A stretch of 64,000 bases of DNA from Methylotetracoccus oryzae (GTDB lineage Bacteria > Pseudomonadota > Gammaproteobacteria > Methylococcales > Methylococcaceae): the NCBI RefSeq assembly GCF_006175985.1, contig NZ_SRSH01000006.1, positions 170,880 through 234,879 on the forward strand. Reading direction: 5' to 3'. The position numbers and the translations under genes are program-made. Below the pieces are notes generated by a model that saw nothing but the letters and a program-made list of their open reading frames with translations, searched no databases and was not told the DNA's origin. Position 1 is the first letter of the stretch. Each line of letters starts with the position of its first letter. This document shows positions 21,792-31,400 of the stretch, one piece after another.

Positions 21792-24700
21792 ATGATCTCG
21801 GCTCTGGTTCGCGGTGCGCTGCGCCAGCGCATCGTCGTGGTCGTCCTCGCGGTGGCCCTGCTCGGCTTTGGCATGAAGGCCTTGCAGGCACTGTCCGTCG
21901 ATGCCTTTCCGGACGTGACCAATATCCAGGTCCAGATCGCGACGGATGCCCCCGGTCGCTCGCCGGAAGAGGTCGAGCGCTTCATCACCGTCCCGCTCGA
22001 GATCGCCATGACCGGTCTGCCCGGCCTGACCGAGATGCGGTCGCTGATCAAGAACGGGCTCTCGATCATCACGCTGGTCTTCACCGACAAGACCGACGTG
22101 TATTTCGCCCGGCAGCTGGTCATGGAGCGCTTGATGGAAGTCGCCGAGCGCATGCCGGAAGGAATCAGGCCCATCCTCGGGCCCGTTTCAACCGGGCTGG
22201 GCGAGGTCTATCAATACACGCTGGACCACCCGGACGACGGACGGCGGGAGCTCACCCAAGACGAGCTGATGTATCGCCGCGAGATCCAGGACTGGGTCGT
22301 CCGCCCCCTGTTGCGCGGGATTCAGGGGGTCGCCGAGATCAACTCCCAGGGGGGCTACGTAAAGCAGTACCAGGTCCTGGTGAATCCGGACCGAATGCGG
22401 CACTACGGCCTGAACCTTGAAGCCATCTACCAGGCGGTCGCTCGCAACAACGCCAACAGCGGTGGCGGGGTGCTGCCGCATTATGCCGAGCAGTACCTGA
22501 TTCGCGGGATTGGTCTGATACGCAACGTCGAGGATCTGGGGAATATCGTCCTGAAGGAGGAAGAAGGTATCCCGGTGCATTTGCACGATGTCGCCAAGGT
22601 CAAGATCGGCCACGAGGTCCGCGTCGGTGCCGTGATCAAGGACGGTTACACCGAGTCGGTTGGCGGGGTCGTGATGATGCTGCGCGGCGGCAACGCCAAG
22701 CGGGTCGTCAGCGAGATCAAGGCGCGCGTGGCGGAGATCAACGGGAGGGGCATGTTGCCCGGCGGTCTGCAGATCGTCCCGTATTACGACCGCAGCGAAC
22801 TGGTCGATGCCGCCTTGCACACGGTCACCAAGGTACTGCTCGAGGGGGTCGTGCTGGTGGTCGTGATTCTGTTCCTGTTCCTGGGCGATGTCCGGTCCGC
22901 CCTGATCGTGGTCAGTACCTTGTTGCTGACGCCGCTCATGACCTTCATGGCGATGAACTATTTCGGCCTGTCGGCCAATCTGATGTCGCTGGGCGGATTG
23001 GCCATCGCGATCGGGTTGATGGTCGATGGCTCGGTCGTCGTCGTCGAGAATGCGTTCACTCTGCTCGGCGAACGCCGCGGCCGCGGGTACAGCCGCGTTC
23101 GGGTGATCAATGACGCGACCGCTGAAGTCGGTACACCGGTGCTGTTCGGCGTGGGCATCATCATCATGGTTTTCCTGCCGCTGATGACGCTGCAGGACAT
23201 GGAAGGCAAGATGTTCTCGCCGCTCGCGTTCACGATCGCGATTGCCCTGTTCATCTCGCTGGTCCTGTCGATGACCCTGACCCCCGCCCTGTGTTCCCTG
23301 TTCCTCACGGGCGGTGCCGACCACGACACCTGGATCATCGCGAAAATGAAGGCGCCGTACCTGCGACTGCTGCACTTCGCGGACCGGAATCCCAAGAGCG
23401 TCGTGATCGCGGCAATCGGCCTGTTGTGCGGAACCCTGGCGTTGATCCCATTGCTCGGCACTTCCTTCATTCCGGAGATGAAGGAAGGGTCCATCGTTCC
23501 GGGCATCAACCGTTTTCCCAACATCTCCCTCGATGAGTCGATCAAGATGGAGTCGGAGGCGATGCGCCTGGTCATGGAGATTCCGGGCGTCAAGAGCGCG
23601 GTGTCCGGCGTCGGGCGGGGCGAGAGCCCGGCTGATCCGCAGTCCCAGAACGAATCGACGCCTATCGTCAGCCTGAAGCCCCGGGATGAATGGCCCGATG
23701 GCTGGACCCAGGACACGATCGCGGATGCGATGCGCGAGAAGCTCGGCGCCGCGCTCCCGGGCGTGCAGTTGGTCATGGCCCAGCCGATCTCGGATCGTGT
23801 CGACGAAATGGTCACCGGCGTGCGGTCGGACGTCGCGGTCAAGGTCTTCGGCGACGACCTGACAGCGCTAAGCGAGAAGGCGGCCGAAATTGCCCGAGTG
23901 GCCGGTACGATACGCGGCGCCCAGGATATCCGGGTCGAACGGATCACCGGGCAGCAGTATCTTGCGATTACCGTCGACCGCGATGCCATCGCGCGGCATG
24001 GCCTGAACGCGTCGGACATTCATGACATCATCGAGACAGCCATCGGTGGGAAGGTGGCGACCGAGATCTACGAAGGCGAACGGCGTTTTTCGACGGCCGT
24101 GCGCTTTCCCCAGGGCTTTCGGAACAGCGTGGAGGCGATCGGCAATATCCTCCTGACCTCGCCCAACGGCGCCCTCGTACCACTGAGCGCCGTGGCTGAA
24201 ATTCGCCTGCAGGATGGCCCGGCGCAGATCAACCGCGAGACCGCGCGCCGGCGGATCGTCGTGGGCGTCAACGTCCGCGATCGCGATCTTGGCAGCTTCG
24301 TAGCCGAATTGCAGCGCGTCGTCGCCGAGAAGGTCACGATGCCGGAAGGCTACACGCTGGTCTGGGGCGGTCAATTCCAGAACATGGAGCGCGCGCTGGG
24401 TCACTTGCAGATCATCATCCCCATCACCATCGCCGCGATCTTCTTTCTGTTGTTTCTGCTGTTCAACTCCCTGCGCTTTGCAGCACTGATCATTCTCGTG
24501 CTGCCCTTTGCGTCCATCGGCGGCGTGGTTGCGCTGTTCGTGACCGGCGAGTATCTTTCCGTTCCCGCGTCGGTCGGGTTCATTGCGCTGTGGGGTATCG
24601 CCGTCCTGAACGGCGTCGTGCTGGTCTCATGCATCCGAGGCCTGCGTGACGACGGCCTTCCGCAGGCGGAAGCCATCATTCAAGGCTGCGAGCAGCGCTT

Positions 24701-24896
24701 TCGGCCGGTCATGATGACCGCCACCGTGGCGATGCTCGGTCTGGTGCCGTTTCTGTTCGCGACCGGGCCCGGGTCCGAGGTCCAGCGCCCCTTGGCGATC
24801 GTCGTCATCGGCGGGCTGATCACCTCGACGCTGCTGACCCTCGTGGTCTTGCCGACGCTGTACCGTTGGTTCGAAGCAAAGCGCTACGAAGCGTGA
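21792..24896 (+). CDS. Heavy-metal efflux RND pump (CzcA/CusA family)
   Basis: A 1034-residue inner-membrane pump with 12 membrane helices and two large periplasmic loops. It starts in the family style (L-V-R-G-A-L-R-Q-R-I-V) and carries D-A-F-P-D-V-T-N-I-Q-V-Q, typical of HME-RND proteins. The fourth helix reads A-I-A-I-G-L-M-V-D-G-S-V-V-V-V-E-N. It keeps the D-G-(A/S) and E-N of metal-exporting members but lacks the D-F-G aspartate of the Zn/Co/Cd CzcA subgroup, so the ion may differ. It is coupled to the adaptor upstream and a PII-like gene 15 bases downstream. Confidence 0.94.
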   Translation: MISALVRGALRQRIVVVVLAVALLGFGMKALQALSVDAFPDVTNIQVQIATDAPGRSPEEVERFITVPLEIAMTGLPGLTEMRSLIKNGLSIITLVFTDKTDVYFARQLVMERLMEVAERMPEGIRPILGPVSTGLGEVYQYTLDHPDDGRRELTQDELMYRREIQDWVVRPLLRGIQGVAEINSQGGYVKQYQVLVNPDRMRHYGLNLEAIYQAVARNNANSGGGVLPHYAEQYLIRGIGLIRNVEDLGNIVLKEEEGIPVHLHDVAKVKIGHEVRVGAVIKDGYTESVGGVVMMLRGGNAKRVVSEIKARVAEINGRGMLPGGLQIVPYYDRSELVDAALHTVTKVLLEGVVLVVVILFLFLGDVRSALIVVSTLLLTPLMTFMAMNYFGLSANLMSLGGLAIAIGLMVDGSVVVVENAFTLLGERRGRGYSRVRVINDATAEVGTPVLFGVGIIIMVFLPLMTLQDMEGKMFSPLAFTIAIALFISLVLSMTLTPALCSLFLTGGADHDTWIIAKMKAPYLRLLHFADRNPKSVVIAAIGLLCGTLALIPLLGTSFIPEMKEGSIVPGINRFPNISLDESIKMESEAMRLVMEIPGVKSAVSGVGRGESPADPQSQNESTPIVSLKPRDEWPDGWTQDTIADAMREKLGAALPGVQLVMAQPISDRVDEMVTGVRSDVAVKVFGDDLTALSEKAAEIARVAGTIRGAQDIRVERITGQQYLAITVDRDAIARHGLNASDIHDIIETAIGGKVATEIYEGERRFSTAVRFPQGFRNSVEAIGNILLTSPNGALVPLSAVAEIRLQDGPAQINRETARRRIVVGVNVRDRDLGSFVAELQRVVAEKVTMPEGYTLVWGGQFQNMERALGHLQIIIPITIAAIFFLLFLLFNSLRFAALIILVLPFASIGGVVALFVTGEYLSVPASVGFIALWGIAVLNGVVLVSCIRGLRDDGLPQAEAIIQGCEQRFRPVMMTATVAMLGLVPFLFATGPGSEVQRPLAIVVIGGLITSTLLTLVVLPTLYRWFEAKRYEA

Positions 24897-24911
24897 GTGG
24901 GTTGTCGTGCG

Positions 24912-25232
24912 ATGAAAGAAATCAAGGCCATCATCCAGCCGTCAAAACTCGCGAAGATTCGCGAAGCGTTCAGCCAGTTGCGACAGTTTCCGGGCATGAG
25001 CATCTGCAAACTCGAGCGTTGCAGTTATCACGAAGACGTCATTGTCCCGACCAGTGTGCGGGATGCTCTGACCGATTCCTGGCCTCACGTGCGCCTGGAA
25101 ATCGTCTGCCCCGACGATCAGGTCGACGAGTTGATTCGCATCATCGCCGACGTCGCTGAAGCCGGCCGGCCAGGAGATGAGTTGGTCTGGGTCACTCCGG
25201 TGGATTCGTTCCGGCGGTTCGGAAAGAACTAG
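24912..25232 (+). CDS. PII-like regulator linked to metal efflux
   Basis: A 106-residue protein with the PII fold start M-K-E-I-K-A-I-I-Q-P-S-K-L and the L-E-I-V-C-P-D-D-Q-V-D-E-L-I-R-I-I segment, ending V-W-V-T-P-V-D-S-F-R-R-F. In the T-loop region the uridylylation tyrosine motif of GlnB/GlnK is missing; C-S-Y-H-E-D-V-I-V is present instead. PII-like genes placed after HME-RND pumps form a recognised subgroup (sometimes called PII-NG). It probably senses a small ligand or metal and tunes the pump, not nitrogen flow. Confidence 0.8.
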   Translation: MKEIKAIIQPSKLAKIREAFSQLRQFPGMSICKLERCSYHEDVIVPTSVRDALTDSWPHVRLEIVCPDDQVDELIRIIADVAEAGRPGDELVWVTPVDSFRRFGKN

Positions 25233-25234
25233 GT

Positions 25235-26413
25235 TCAGCGCCTCGTCGACCGCGTTCCCGGCTCCGGCAGCCGCTGCAGATAGCCGGTCACCTCTTCCCG
25301 ATCGTGATAAAGCTGTTTGATCCGCAGTCGATAGGGGCAGCCGGCGTCCTCCAATGTCACGGCGATGAATTCCTCGCAGCGGATGACTTCGTCGCGGCGC
25401 TTTTTCATCGGCAGTTTGAGGTTGAAAATGCAGTGTCGGCACCAGCCTTCCGCGAGCCACCGCGCCACCAGTTGTGCGATCCGGAACGGCTGCTCGACGA
25501 CATCGCAGACCATCCAGTCCACCGGTCTCGCGGGCCGGAAGCGAAAGGCATCGGTACGGCGGTGCTCGACCAGTCCCGAATCGAGCAGTTCGGTCTGCAG
25601 GCTGCCGTTGTCGACGGCCGTCACCCGCACATGACGGCGCACCAGTTGCCAGGTCCAGCCGCCGGGTGCAGCGCCCAGATCGACGGCCGTCATCCCGGGT
25701 TGCAGCGACGCCGGTTCGCGTTCGAGAAAGGTCAGGAACGCCTCCTCCAGCTTCAGCGTGGATCGGCTGGGGGCACCACGCGGAAATCTGAGACGCGGTA
25801 TGCCCATCGGCCAGGGCGATCCATTGTCCTCGAAGCTCACACCGACGTAGGCGTCGGTGGCGCTCAGAAAAAACAGATGCAGCCGCGGTACCAGGCGACC
25901 CTCGGCGATGAGATTCCGGCCTTCGGCGGCACGTCGCAGCGGGACCGCAAGTTTTCGCGTGAATGTCGACAAGGCCTTGGCCTCGTTTGTGTCGGCGGTT
26001 TCGAGCCGGATGTCGGAGAACCGGTGGGCCACGCTGAGGGCCTGCTCCAGCAGCGGGGTGATGCGATCGTCCGGCGGCAGCGGACCCGTGAGGACAGCGG
26101 ACTGGACCAACTGACGCGCAAAAATCAGCCGATCGAACGCGATGCCTCCGGCACCGCTTACCCGTGCCGAGGTCTCATGCGGATGAAAAACGACGAACCC
26201 CGAACCATCCGAGGTCTTCGCATAGCCAGCCTGGCCGTCCCGGTGGGCAAAGGCGCTGATCTCCGCAGCGCATTCCTTTTCGAAGCCGGCGCGGCAGTAA
26301 AGAAGCAGGGCGTGAGTCGTTGGCGTGAGGCTGCTGTTCAAGGCCGGGGCAAACGGTGTGGAGTGGCAGGATACCGGGGTTTCGGACGGAGCGCGCGGTG
26401 CCGCCTCGGGCAA
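25235..26413 (-). CDS. rlmM: 23S rRNA (cytidine-2498-2'-O)-methyltransferase RlmM
   Basis: A protein of up to 392 residues that methylates C2498 of 23S rRNA. After an unusual leader, the THUMP-like N-terminus reads L-L-L-Y-C-R-A-G-F-E-K-E-C-A-A-E. The C-terminal Rossmann domain has A-V-D-L-G-A-A-P-G-G-W-T-W-Q-L for SAM, the V-C-D-V-V-E motif and the catalytic-lysine segment F-N-L-K-L-P-M-K-K-R. Only TTG starts are available in this frame (26411-26413, or 26339-26341), and neither has a good ribosome site. The leader overlaps the promoter area of the divergent ABC gene. It converges with the PII-like gene, 2 bases apart. Confidence 0.93.
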   Translation of the reverse strand: MPEAAPRAPSETPVSCHSTPFAPALNSSLTPTTHALLLYCRAGFEKECAAEISAFAHRDGQAGYAKTSDGSGFVVFHPHETSARVSGAGGIAFDRLIFARQLVQSAVLTGPLPPDDRITPLLEQALSVAHRFSDIRLETADTNEAKALSTFTRKLAVPLRRAAEGRNLIAEGRLVPRLHLFFLSATDAYVGVSFEDNGSPWPMGIPRLRFPRGAPSRSTLKLEEAFLTFLEREPASLQPGMTAVDLGAAPGGWTWQLVRRHVRVTAVDNGSLQTELLDSGLVEHRRTDAFRFRPARPVDWMVCDVVEQPFRIAQLVARWLAEGWCRHCIFNLKLPMKKRRDEVIRCEEFIAVTLEDAGCPYRLRIKQLYHDREEVTGYLQRLPEPGTRSTRR

Positions 26414-26463
26414 GCGGATGGATCGATTCTACGCGAATCCCGGGGTTGGTCGTGACGGACGTC

Positions 26464-27669
26464 ATGATCCGCATGGACGCGGTCGGCAAGACATTCTGCC
26501 GGTCCCGGCACCATGCGCTATGGTACGGTGTGGCCGACGCGATCCGCCAGGCGCTCGGGCGACCCCGCCGTCCGGCCCCGCGCGCTCACGAGTTCTGGGC
26601 GCTCGATGGGGTTTCCATCACCGTGCGGCGCGGCGAATGTCTCGGCGTCATCGGGCCCAACGGGGCAGGCAAGAGCACGCTGTTGAAGCTCATTGCCCGT
26701 GACTATCGTCCCGACCGGGGTAGCGTGCAGTCGCGGGGACGACTGCAGAGTCTGCTGCGACTGGGCTCGGGTCTGCAGCCGATGCTGACGGGACGCGAGA
26801 ATGTGTACGTGAAGTGTTCCCAGCTTGGCCTCAGTCCGTCCGAGGTGGACGCGCGCATGTCCGGCATCGTCGATTTTGCCGGTTTGCACGAGGCGATCGA
26901 CCGGCCGGTGCGGCATTACTCGGATGGCATGTACGCGCGCCTCGACTTCGCGATCGCGACCTCCGGGCCCGTCGATGTGCTGCTCGTCGACGAGGTCCTG
27001 GCGGTTGGCGACATCGCCTTCCAGAAGCGCTGCCTCGATCGGCTGAACGCGCTCAAGCGCGCCGGGACGGCGGTCGTGCTGGTCTCGCATGCCGAGATGA
27101 ATGTCCGCTACGTGGCCGACCGCTGTCTGTTGTTGCTCGACGGTAAGCCGGTCGTTTTCGGGGACACGGAAGCCGTGATCCGGAAGTACCACGAGGCCGT
27201 GGGTTACCTGAACGCTCAGGGCGATCCCTTCTCGTTTGCCGTCGAGCCCGCGATCGACGGCGACGGTGCGGCGGCGATCACCCGTCTGCAGATCGGCCCC
27301 GTGCCCGTGTCGCCCGGGGACGCCATCCGCTGGACGCTGGAGTATCGCTGCGCCGCTGGCGACTCTTCGCTGGGGCTGGTTCTGCAGTTCTGGAACACGG
27401 CCGATCTGTTGGTGGCAAGCATCGACAGCCGATACTCGGGCCCGTTGTGTTTGACGTCCGGAACGGGTCGTCTTCTGGTCGGCGTTTCGTTTCTCGGCCT
27501 GGCGCCAGGCAGATATCGTGTTGCGGGCGGATTCGTCGGCGCCGACGGCTTTGTCAGTTACGGGACCGCGCTGGCGGTGCTGCATGTGTCGGACTCGGAC
27601 TACCGGCGCTATGGCGGGCTGACCATGATGCCCGCAGCCCTTACGCCGCAAACGCCAACTTTGGACTGA
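26464..27669 (+). CDS. Wzt-type polysaccharide ABC transporter ATPase, orphan
   Basis: A 401-residue protein from the ATG at 26464 (a GTG at 26452 is also possible). The ATPase part has Walker A G-P-N-G-A-G-K-S-T, signature H-Y-S-D-G-M-Y-A-R-L and Walker B V-L-L-V-D-E-V-L-A-V-G-D, all typical of the Wzt/TagH/KpsT group. After residue ~245 a C-terminal ~150-residue beta-rich Wzt_C-like domain follows, which in O-antigen exporters recognises the glycan end. No Wzm-type permease gene is near it. It could pair with a permease elsewhere. Confidence 0.88.
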   Translation: MIRMDAVGKTFCRSRHHALWYGVADAIRQALGRPRRPAPRAHEFWALDGVSITVRRGECLGVIGPNGAGKSTLLKLIARDYRPDRGSVQSRGRLQSLLRLGSGLQPMLTGRENVYVKCSQLGLSPSEVDARMSGIVDFAGLHEAIDRPVRHYSDGMYARLDFAIATSGPVDVLLVDEVLAVGDIAFQKRCLDRLNALKRAGTAVVLVSHAEMNVRYVADRCLLLLDGKPVVFGDTEAVIRKYHEAVGYLNAQGDPFSFAVEPAIDGDGAAAITRLQIGPVPVSPGDAIRWTLEYRCAAGDSSLGLVLQFWNTADLLVASIDSRYSGPLCLTSGTGRLLVGVSFLGLAPGRYRVAGGFVGADGFVSYGTALAVLHVSDSDYRRYGGLTMMPAALTPQTPTLD

Positions 27670-27687
27670 TTTTTCGAGAAGGTTCCC

Positions 27688-28113
27688 ATGGCTATAACTG
27701 CCCCCACCCTGTTTCCACGCGCGCTGATCAACAGGATCCTCCAGCATGCACAGACACAGACTGCATGCGAAGTGTGCGGCCTGATTGGCGCCCGGGAGGG
27801 GACGCCAACGACGGTCTATCCGGTCGACAACGTCGCCGAGCAGCGCGAATCCCGATTTGCGCTGGATCCGCAGCAACAGATCGCGGCGATGCGTGCCATG
27901 CGCGAACGCGGGGAAGTTCTCTTCGCCGTGTTCCATTCCCACCCGGCTGCACCGGCCGAGCCGTCTGCGCTGGATATGCAGCTGGGGTACCCGGATGCCT
28001 TGCAGCTGATCATTTCGCTCGGCACGCGTGGCGTCCTCGAACTCCGCGCCTTCCGCGCGCTGCCTACGGGGGGCTGCGTGGAGGTTCCGCTGTTGCTGCA
28101 GCCGGAGCGGTAG
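27688..28113 (+). CDS. JAMM/MPN metallopeptidase-like protein
   Basis: A 141-residue Mov34/MPN/PAD-1 (M67) protein. The JAMM zinc motif is readable: a glutamate in C-E-V-C-G-L, then H-S-H-P followed by a serine and an aspartate (P-S-A-L-D). Bacterial members cleave ubiquitin-like tails or process sulfur-carrier proteins. Here no ThiS/MoaD-like gene is adjacent. An AGAAGG site precedes the ATG and the gene follows the ABC ATPase by 18 bases, so they may be cotranscribed. Confidence 0.9.
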   Translation: MAITAPTLFPRALINRILQHAQTQTACEVCGLIGAREGTPTTVYPVDNVAEQRESRFALDPQQQIAAMRAMRERGEVLFAVFHSHPAAPAEPSALDMQLGYPDALQLIISLGTRGVLELRAFRALPTGGCVEVPLLLQPER

Positions 28114-28456
28114 CCCGGCCCCTCGGGGCGGCCTGACGCCACCGAACAGCGCAGCAGAGGCGCTTGAGCGCCCGCCCGACTAGGCAGAAATACCGGCTTG
28201 CGGATTCCGCGGCGAATCCTTGACAATCGAGCAATCGTTCAGCCTTCGTCGGAGATCGCCTGATGGCTAATCCAACAGGGATGCGAGTCCGCTCGTTCTC
28301 TGGTCACTTGGTACACTCAAGCCGGTCGTCGCAAGCCTCGCGGCGTACCCGTCGCCTGCGCGTTGCGGCTAGGGTCGTTCTCGCCGTGTGCGCGGTCCCG
28401 CCGTTGTGACCGCCCCCGTGGGTCACCAGGAGGGTGCGGAGCCCACCGAATCGACC
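28114..28456. other. Intergenic region before the hybrid kinase
   Basis: About 340 bases with no convincing gene. A GCCCCTCGGGGC inverted repeat just after the JAMM gene may act in termination. A perfect TTGACA at 28219-28224 has no good -10 at 16-18 bases. A 48-codon frame at 28263 has no recognisable features. Confidence 0.4.
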
Positions 28457-31400
28457 ATGGCAGACCCGTATCGGGAACTCCTGGAGTTGCTCCAGGAGTG
28501 CGGCGTTTCGGAGCCCGAGACGTTGCGACGGACCATGGAACGGGTGACTGCGTGGGCGGTGCACCATTTCCCCGCGGAACACACGCTCATCGGTGATGTC
28601 GCCCTCGACGCCGAGCTATCGGCATCGCGGCGTCGAGAGCGCCAGGATCTGCTGGCGCAACTAACGCAGTGGTGGCCCCGCGACGCTTCCGATTTGACCG
28701 AGCGTCTCGTTGCGGCGCAGGCCGCGCTGGCGAAGGCCACGGCAAGGGATGAGGCCAAGGAAGCGCGCTACCGCGAACTGTTGGCGGCTTTGCCGGCCGG
28801 CGTGGTCCTGCAGGAGGCTGATGGCCGCATCGTGCTGAGCAATGCGGCGGCCGAAAGCATCCTGGGGCTCACCGGTGAGCAATTGACCGCACGCACGTCG
28901 GCCGATCCCCGGTGGCAGGCCATCGACGAAGCCGGTCAACCGTTGCCCGGAAACCGTCACCCCGCCATGATCGCCCTGGCAACCGGTCAGGCCCAGCGGG
29001 ACGTGATAATGGGCCTGAGGAAGCCGGACGGCAGCCTGATCTGGATCTCCGTCTGCGCGGATCTGCTGGCTTCGAAAGACCATTCCGACGCACCACCGCT
29101 GGTGGTCAGTTCGTTCGTCGACATCACGGCGCGCAAGCGCTTTGAAGATGCCCTCAATGAAAGCCGGCAGCAGCTGGATCTGGTCCTCGAAAGAACCGGC
29201 ACCGGTATTTGGGACTGGGACTTCGAGTCCGGGGAGGTCCGGTTCAGTCCGGGCTGGTACACGATGCTGGGCTATGTGCCGGATGAGTTGCCGGCGAGTG
29301 TGGCCACATGGGATGAACTCGTCCATCCCGATGATCGCGCCGAAGCCTGGAACGCGATCAACCACCTGCGCTCCGCACGGGACGATGGCCCGCCCTACGA
29401 TCTCGTGTTTCGCATGCGGACGAAGCAGGGCGGATGGCGCTGCATCAATTCCCGCGCGGCAGTGGTCCGGCGCGACGCGCAGGGCCTGCCGGCGCGGCTG
29501 GTTGGTACCCACGTCGATCTCACGGTGGAGAGAGAGTCCGAGCGAGCGTTGTTGGAGGAGCAGCGGAAGCTGGCCGGACTGTTCAAGATCGCGCCGATCG
29601 GCATCGCGATGGCCGTCGACCGGGTGTTGATCGAGGTGAACGACACCTTGTGCCGCCTGACAGGTTATTCGCGGGACGAACTGGTCGGACGAGATACCCG
29701 CTTTCTCTATGCCGATCAGGGGGAATACGAACGCGCCGCGTTGTTCAAGTACCGCAGAGACGGGGCCGATTACGGTAACGAGGTCGACGTTCGCTGGGTA
29801 CGCAAGGACGGAGTCCTGATCGATGTCGTGCTGAACGCCACCTATCTCGATCGGCGTGATCCGCGCCGCGGCATCACGTTCACGGTATTGGACATGACCG
29901 AACGCCGCCGCATCGCGGTCGCGTTGCGGGAAAGCGAAGAGACCTACCGGCTGGCCATGGAAGCCACGCAGGACGGTGTGTGGGACTGGAATGTCGAGAC
30001 GGGCGCGGTGCGCTACAGCCCCGCCTGGCAGCGGATCGTCAAGGCACAGGACGTTCCGGCCCACTACGACAGCTGGGCGGAACGCGTGCATCCCGGTGAC
30101 TGGCCCGACGTCGAGCGCTCGCTGCAGAAACATCTGGCCGGCGGTTGTACGCTCTGGCAGAAGGAGCACCGCCTGCGCTTGCCGAATGGCGACTGGAAGT
30201 GGGTGCTAGCACGCGGCCGTGTCGTCAAGCGGGATCTGCATGGCCGACCGCTGCGCATGGTCGGCACGATGATCGATATCGACGAGCGCAAGGCGGCGGA
30301 ACGCGAGCGGGCGGTGTTGAGCGATACGCTCGACGCCAGCCTGAACGAGGTCTATCTGTTCGACGCGGAAACGCTCCGCTTCCGTTATGCGAATCAGGGG
30401 GCCCGATCGAACCTGGGCTATTCGATGGAGGCCCTGCGGGCGTTGACGCCGCTCGACCTGAAGCCGCAAGTGACCGCGGAGTCCTTCAAGACGTTGGTCG
30501 CTCCGCTGTTGTCCGGGCAACGCACGGTGCAGGTGTTCGAAGCCAGCCATCGCCGGGCGGACGGCAGTCTTTATCCGGTCGAAGTTCATCTGCAGTTGTT
30601 TCGTCAGGGTGGCGAAGGCGTCTATCTTGCGGTCATCCAGGACATCACCGAACGCAAGCGGAGCGAAGCCTCGCTGCAGGCCAGCGAGCAGCGTTTCCGC
30701 TTCTGGGTCGAAGCCACCGAATCCGTCTTCTGGATGGCGGATCGGGGGGGGGCACTGGTCGAGCCTTCGCCCTCGCTGGAGCGGCTTACCGGCCTGAGCC
30801 GCGAATGCTGCCTGGGGCACGGCAGGCTGGCCGCGATACATCCCGACGACCGGGAGGGCTATGCAGCGGAACTGGGGCGTGCCGTTGCGCTGGGGGAGGC
30901 TTTCGAACTCCAGCTCCGTTACTGGGATGCCAGCGCCGGCGCCTACCGCTGGTACCTCGAGCGCGGGGTCCCGCACCGGTCTGGCGATGGGTCGATACAG
31001 GGCTGGCTAGGCGCAGGGGTCAGCATCGATCGGCAGAAGTGCGCCGAGGCCGCGCAACAGGACATGATGCGTCGCAAGGATGAGTTCATCGCCATGTTGG
31101 GTCATGAGTTGCGTAACCCCCTCGCGCCGATCCAGAACGCGAACGACATCCTGGGCGCGGTGGCCGGCAATGACCCGACGCTGCAATGGGTCCATGACAT
31201 GGTGGGTCGGCATGCGACGCACCTGATCCGCCTGGTCGACGACCTGCTCGATGTCGGTCGCCTGCTCCGCGGCAAAATCGCCCTGCAAACCGAAGCCATC
31301 GCGGTAGTGACGCTGCTGCGGCAGCTGGCCGAGTCGCATGGGCCGGAGATCAAGGCGCGCGGTCAGCAACTGCACCTGTCCTTGCCTGAAGAAACCGTCG

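Noticed and set aside
28219..28224. Perfect TTGACA before the hybrid kinase
   Set aside because: No -10-like hexamer occurs 16-18 bases downstream, so it was not listed as a promoter.
28263..28409. A 48-codon frame starting ATGGCTAATCC before the hybrid kinase
   Set aside because: Arginine/serine-rich, no ribosome-binding site and no recognisable pattern. Probably non-coding leader.
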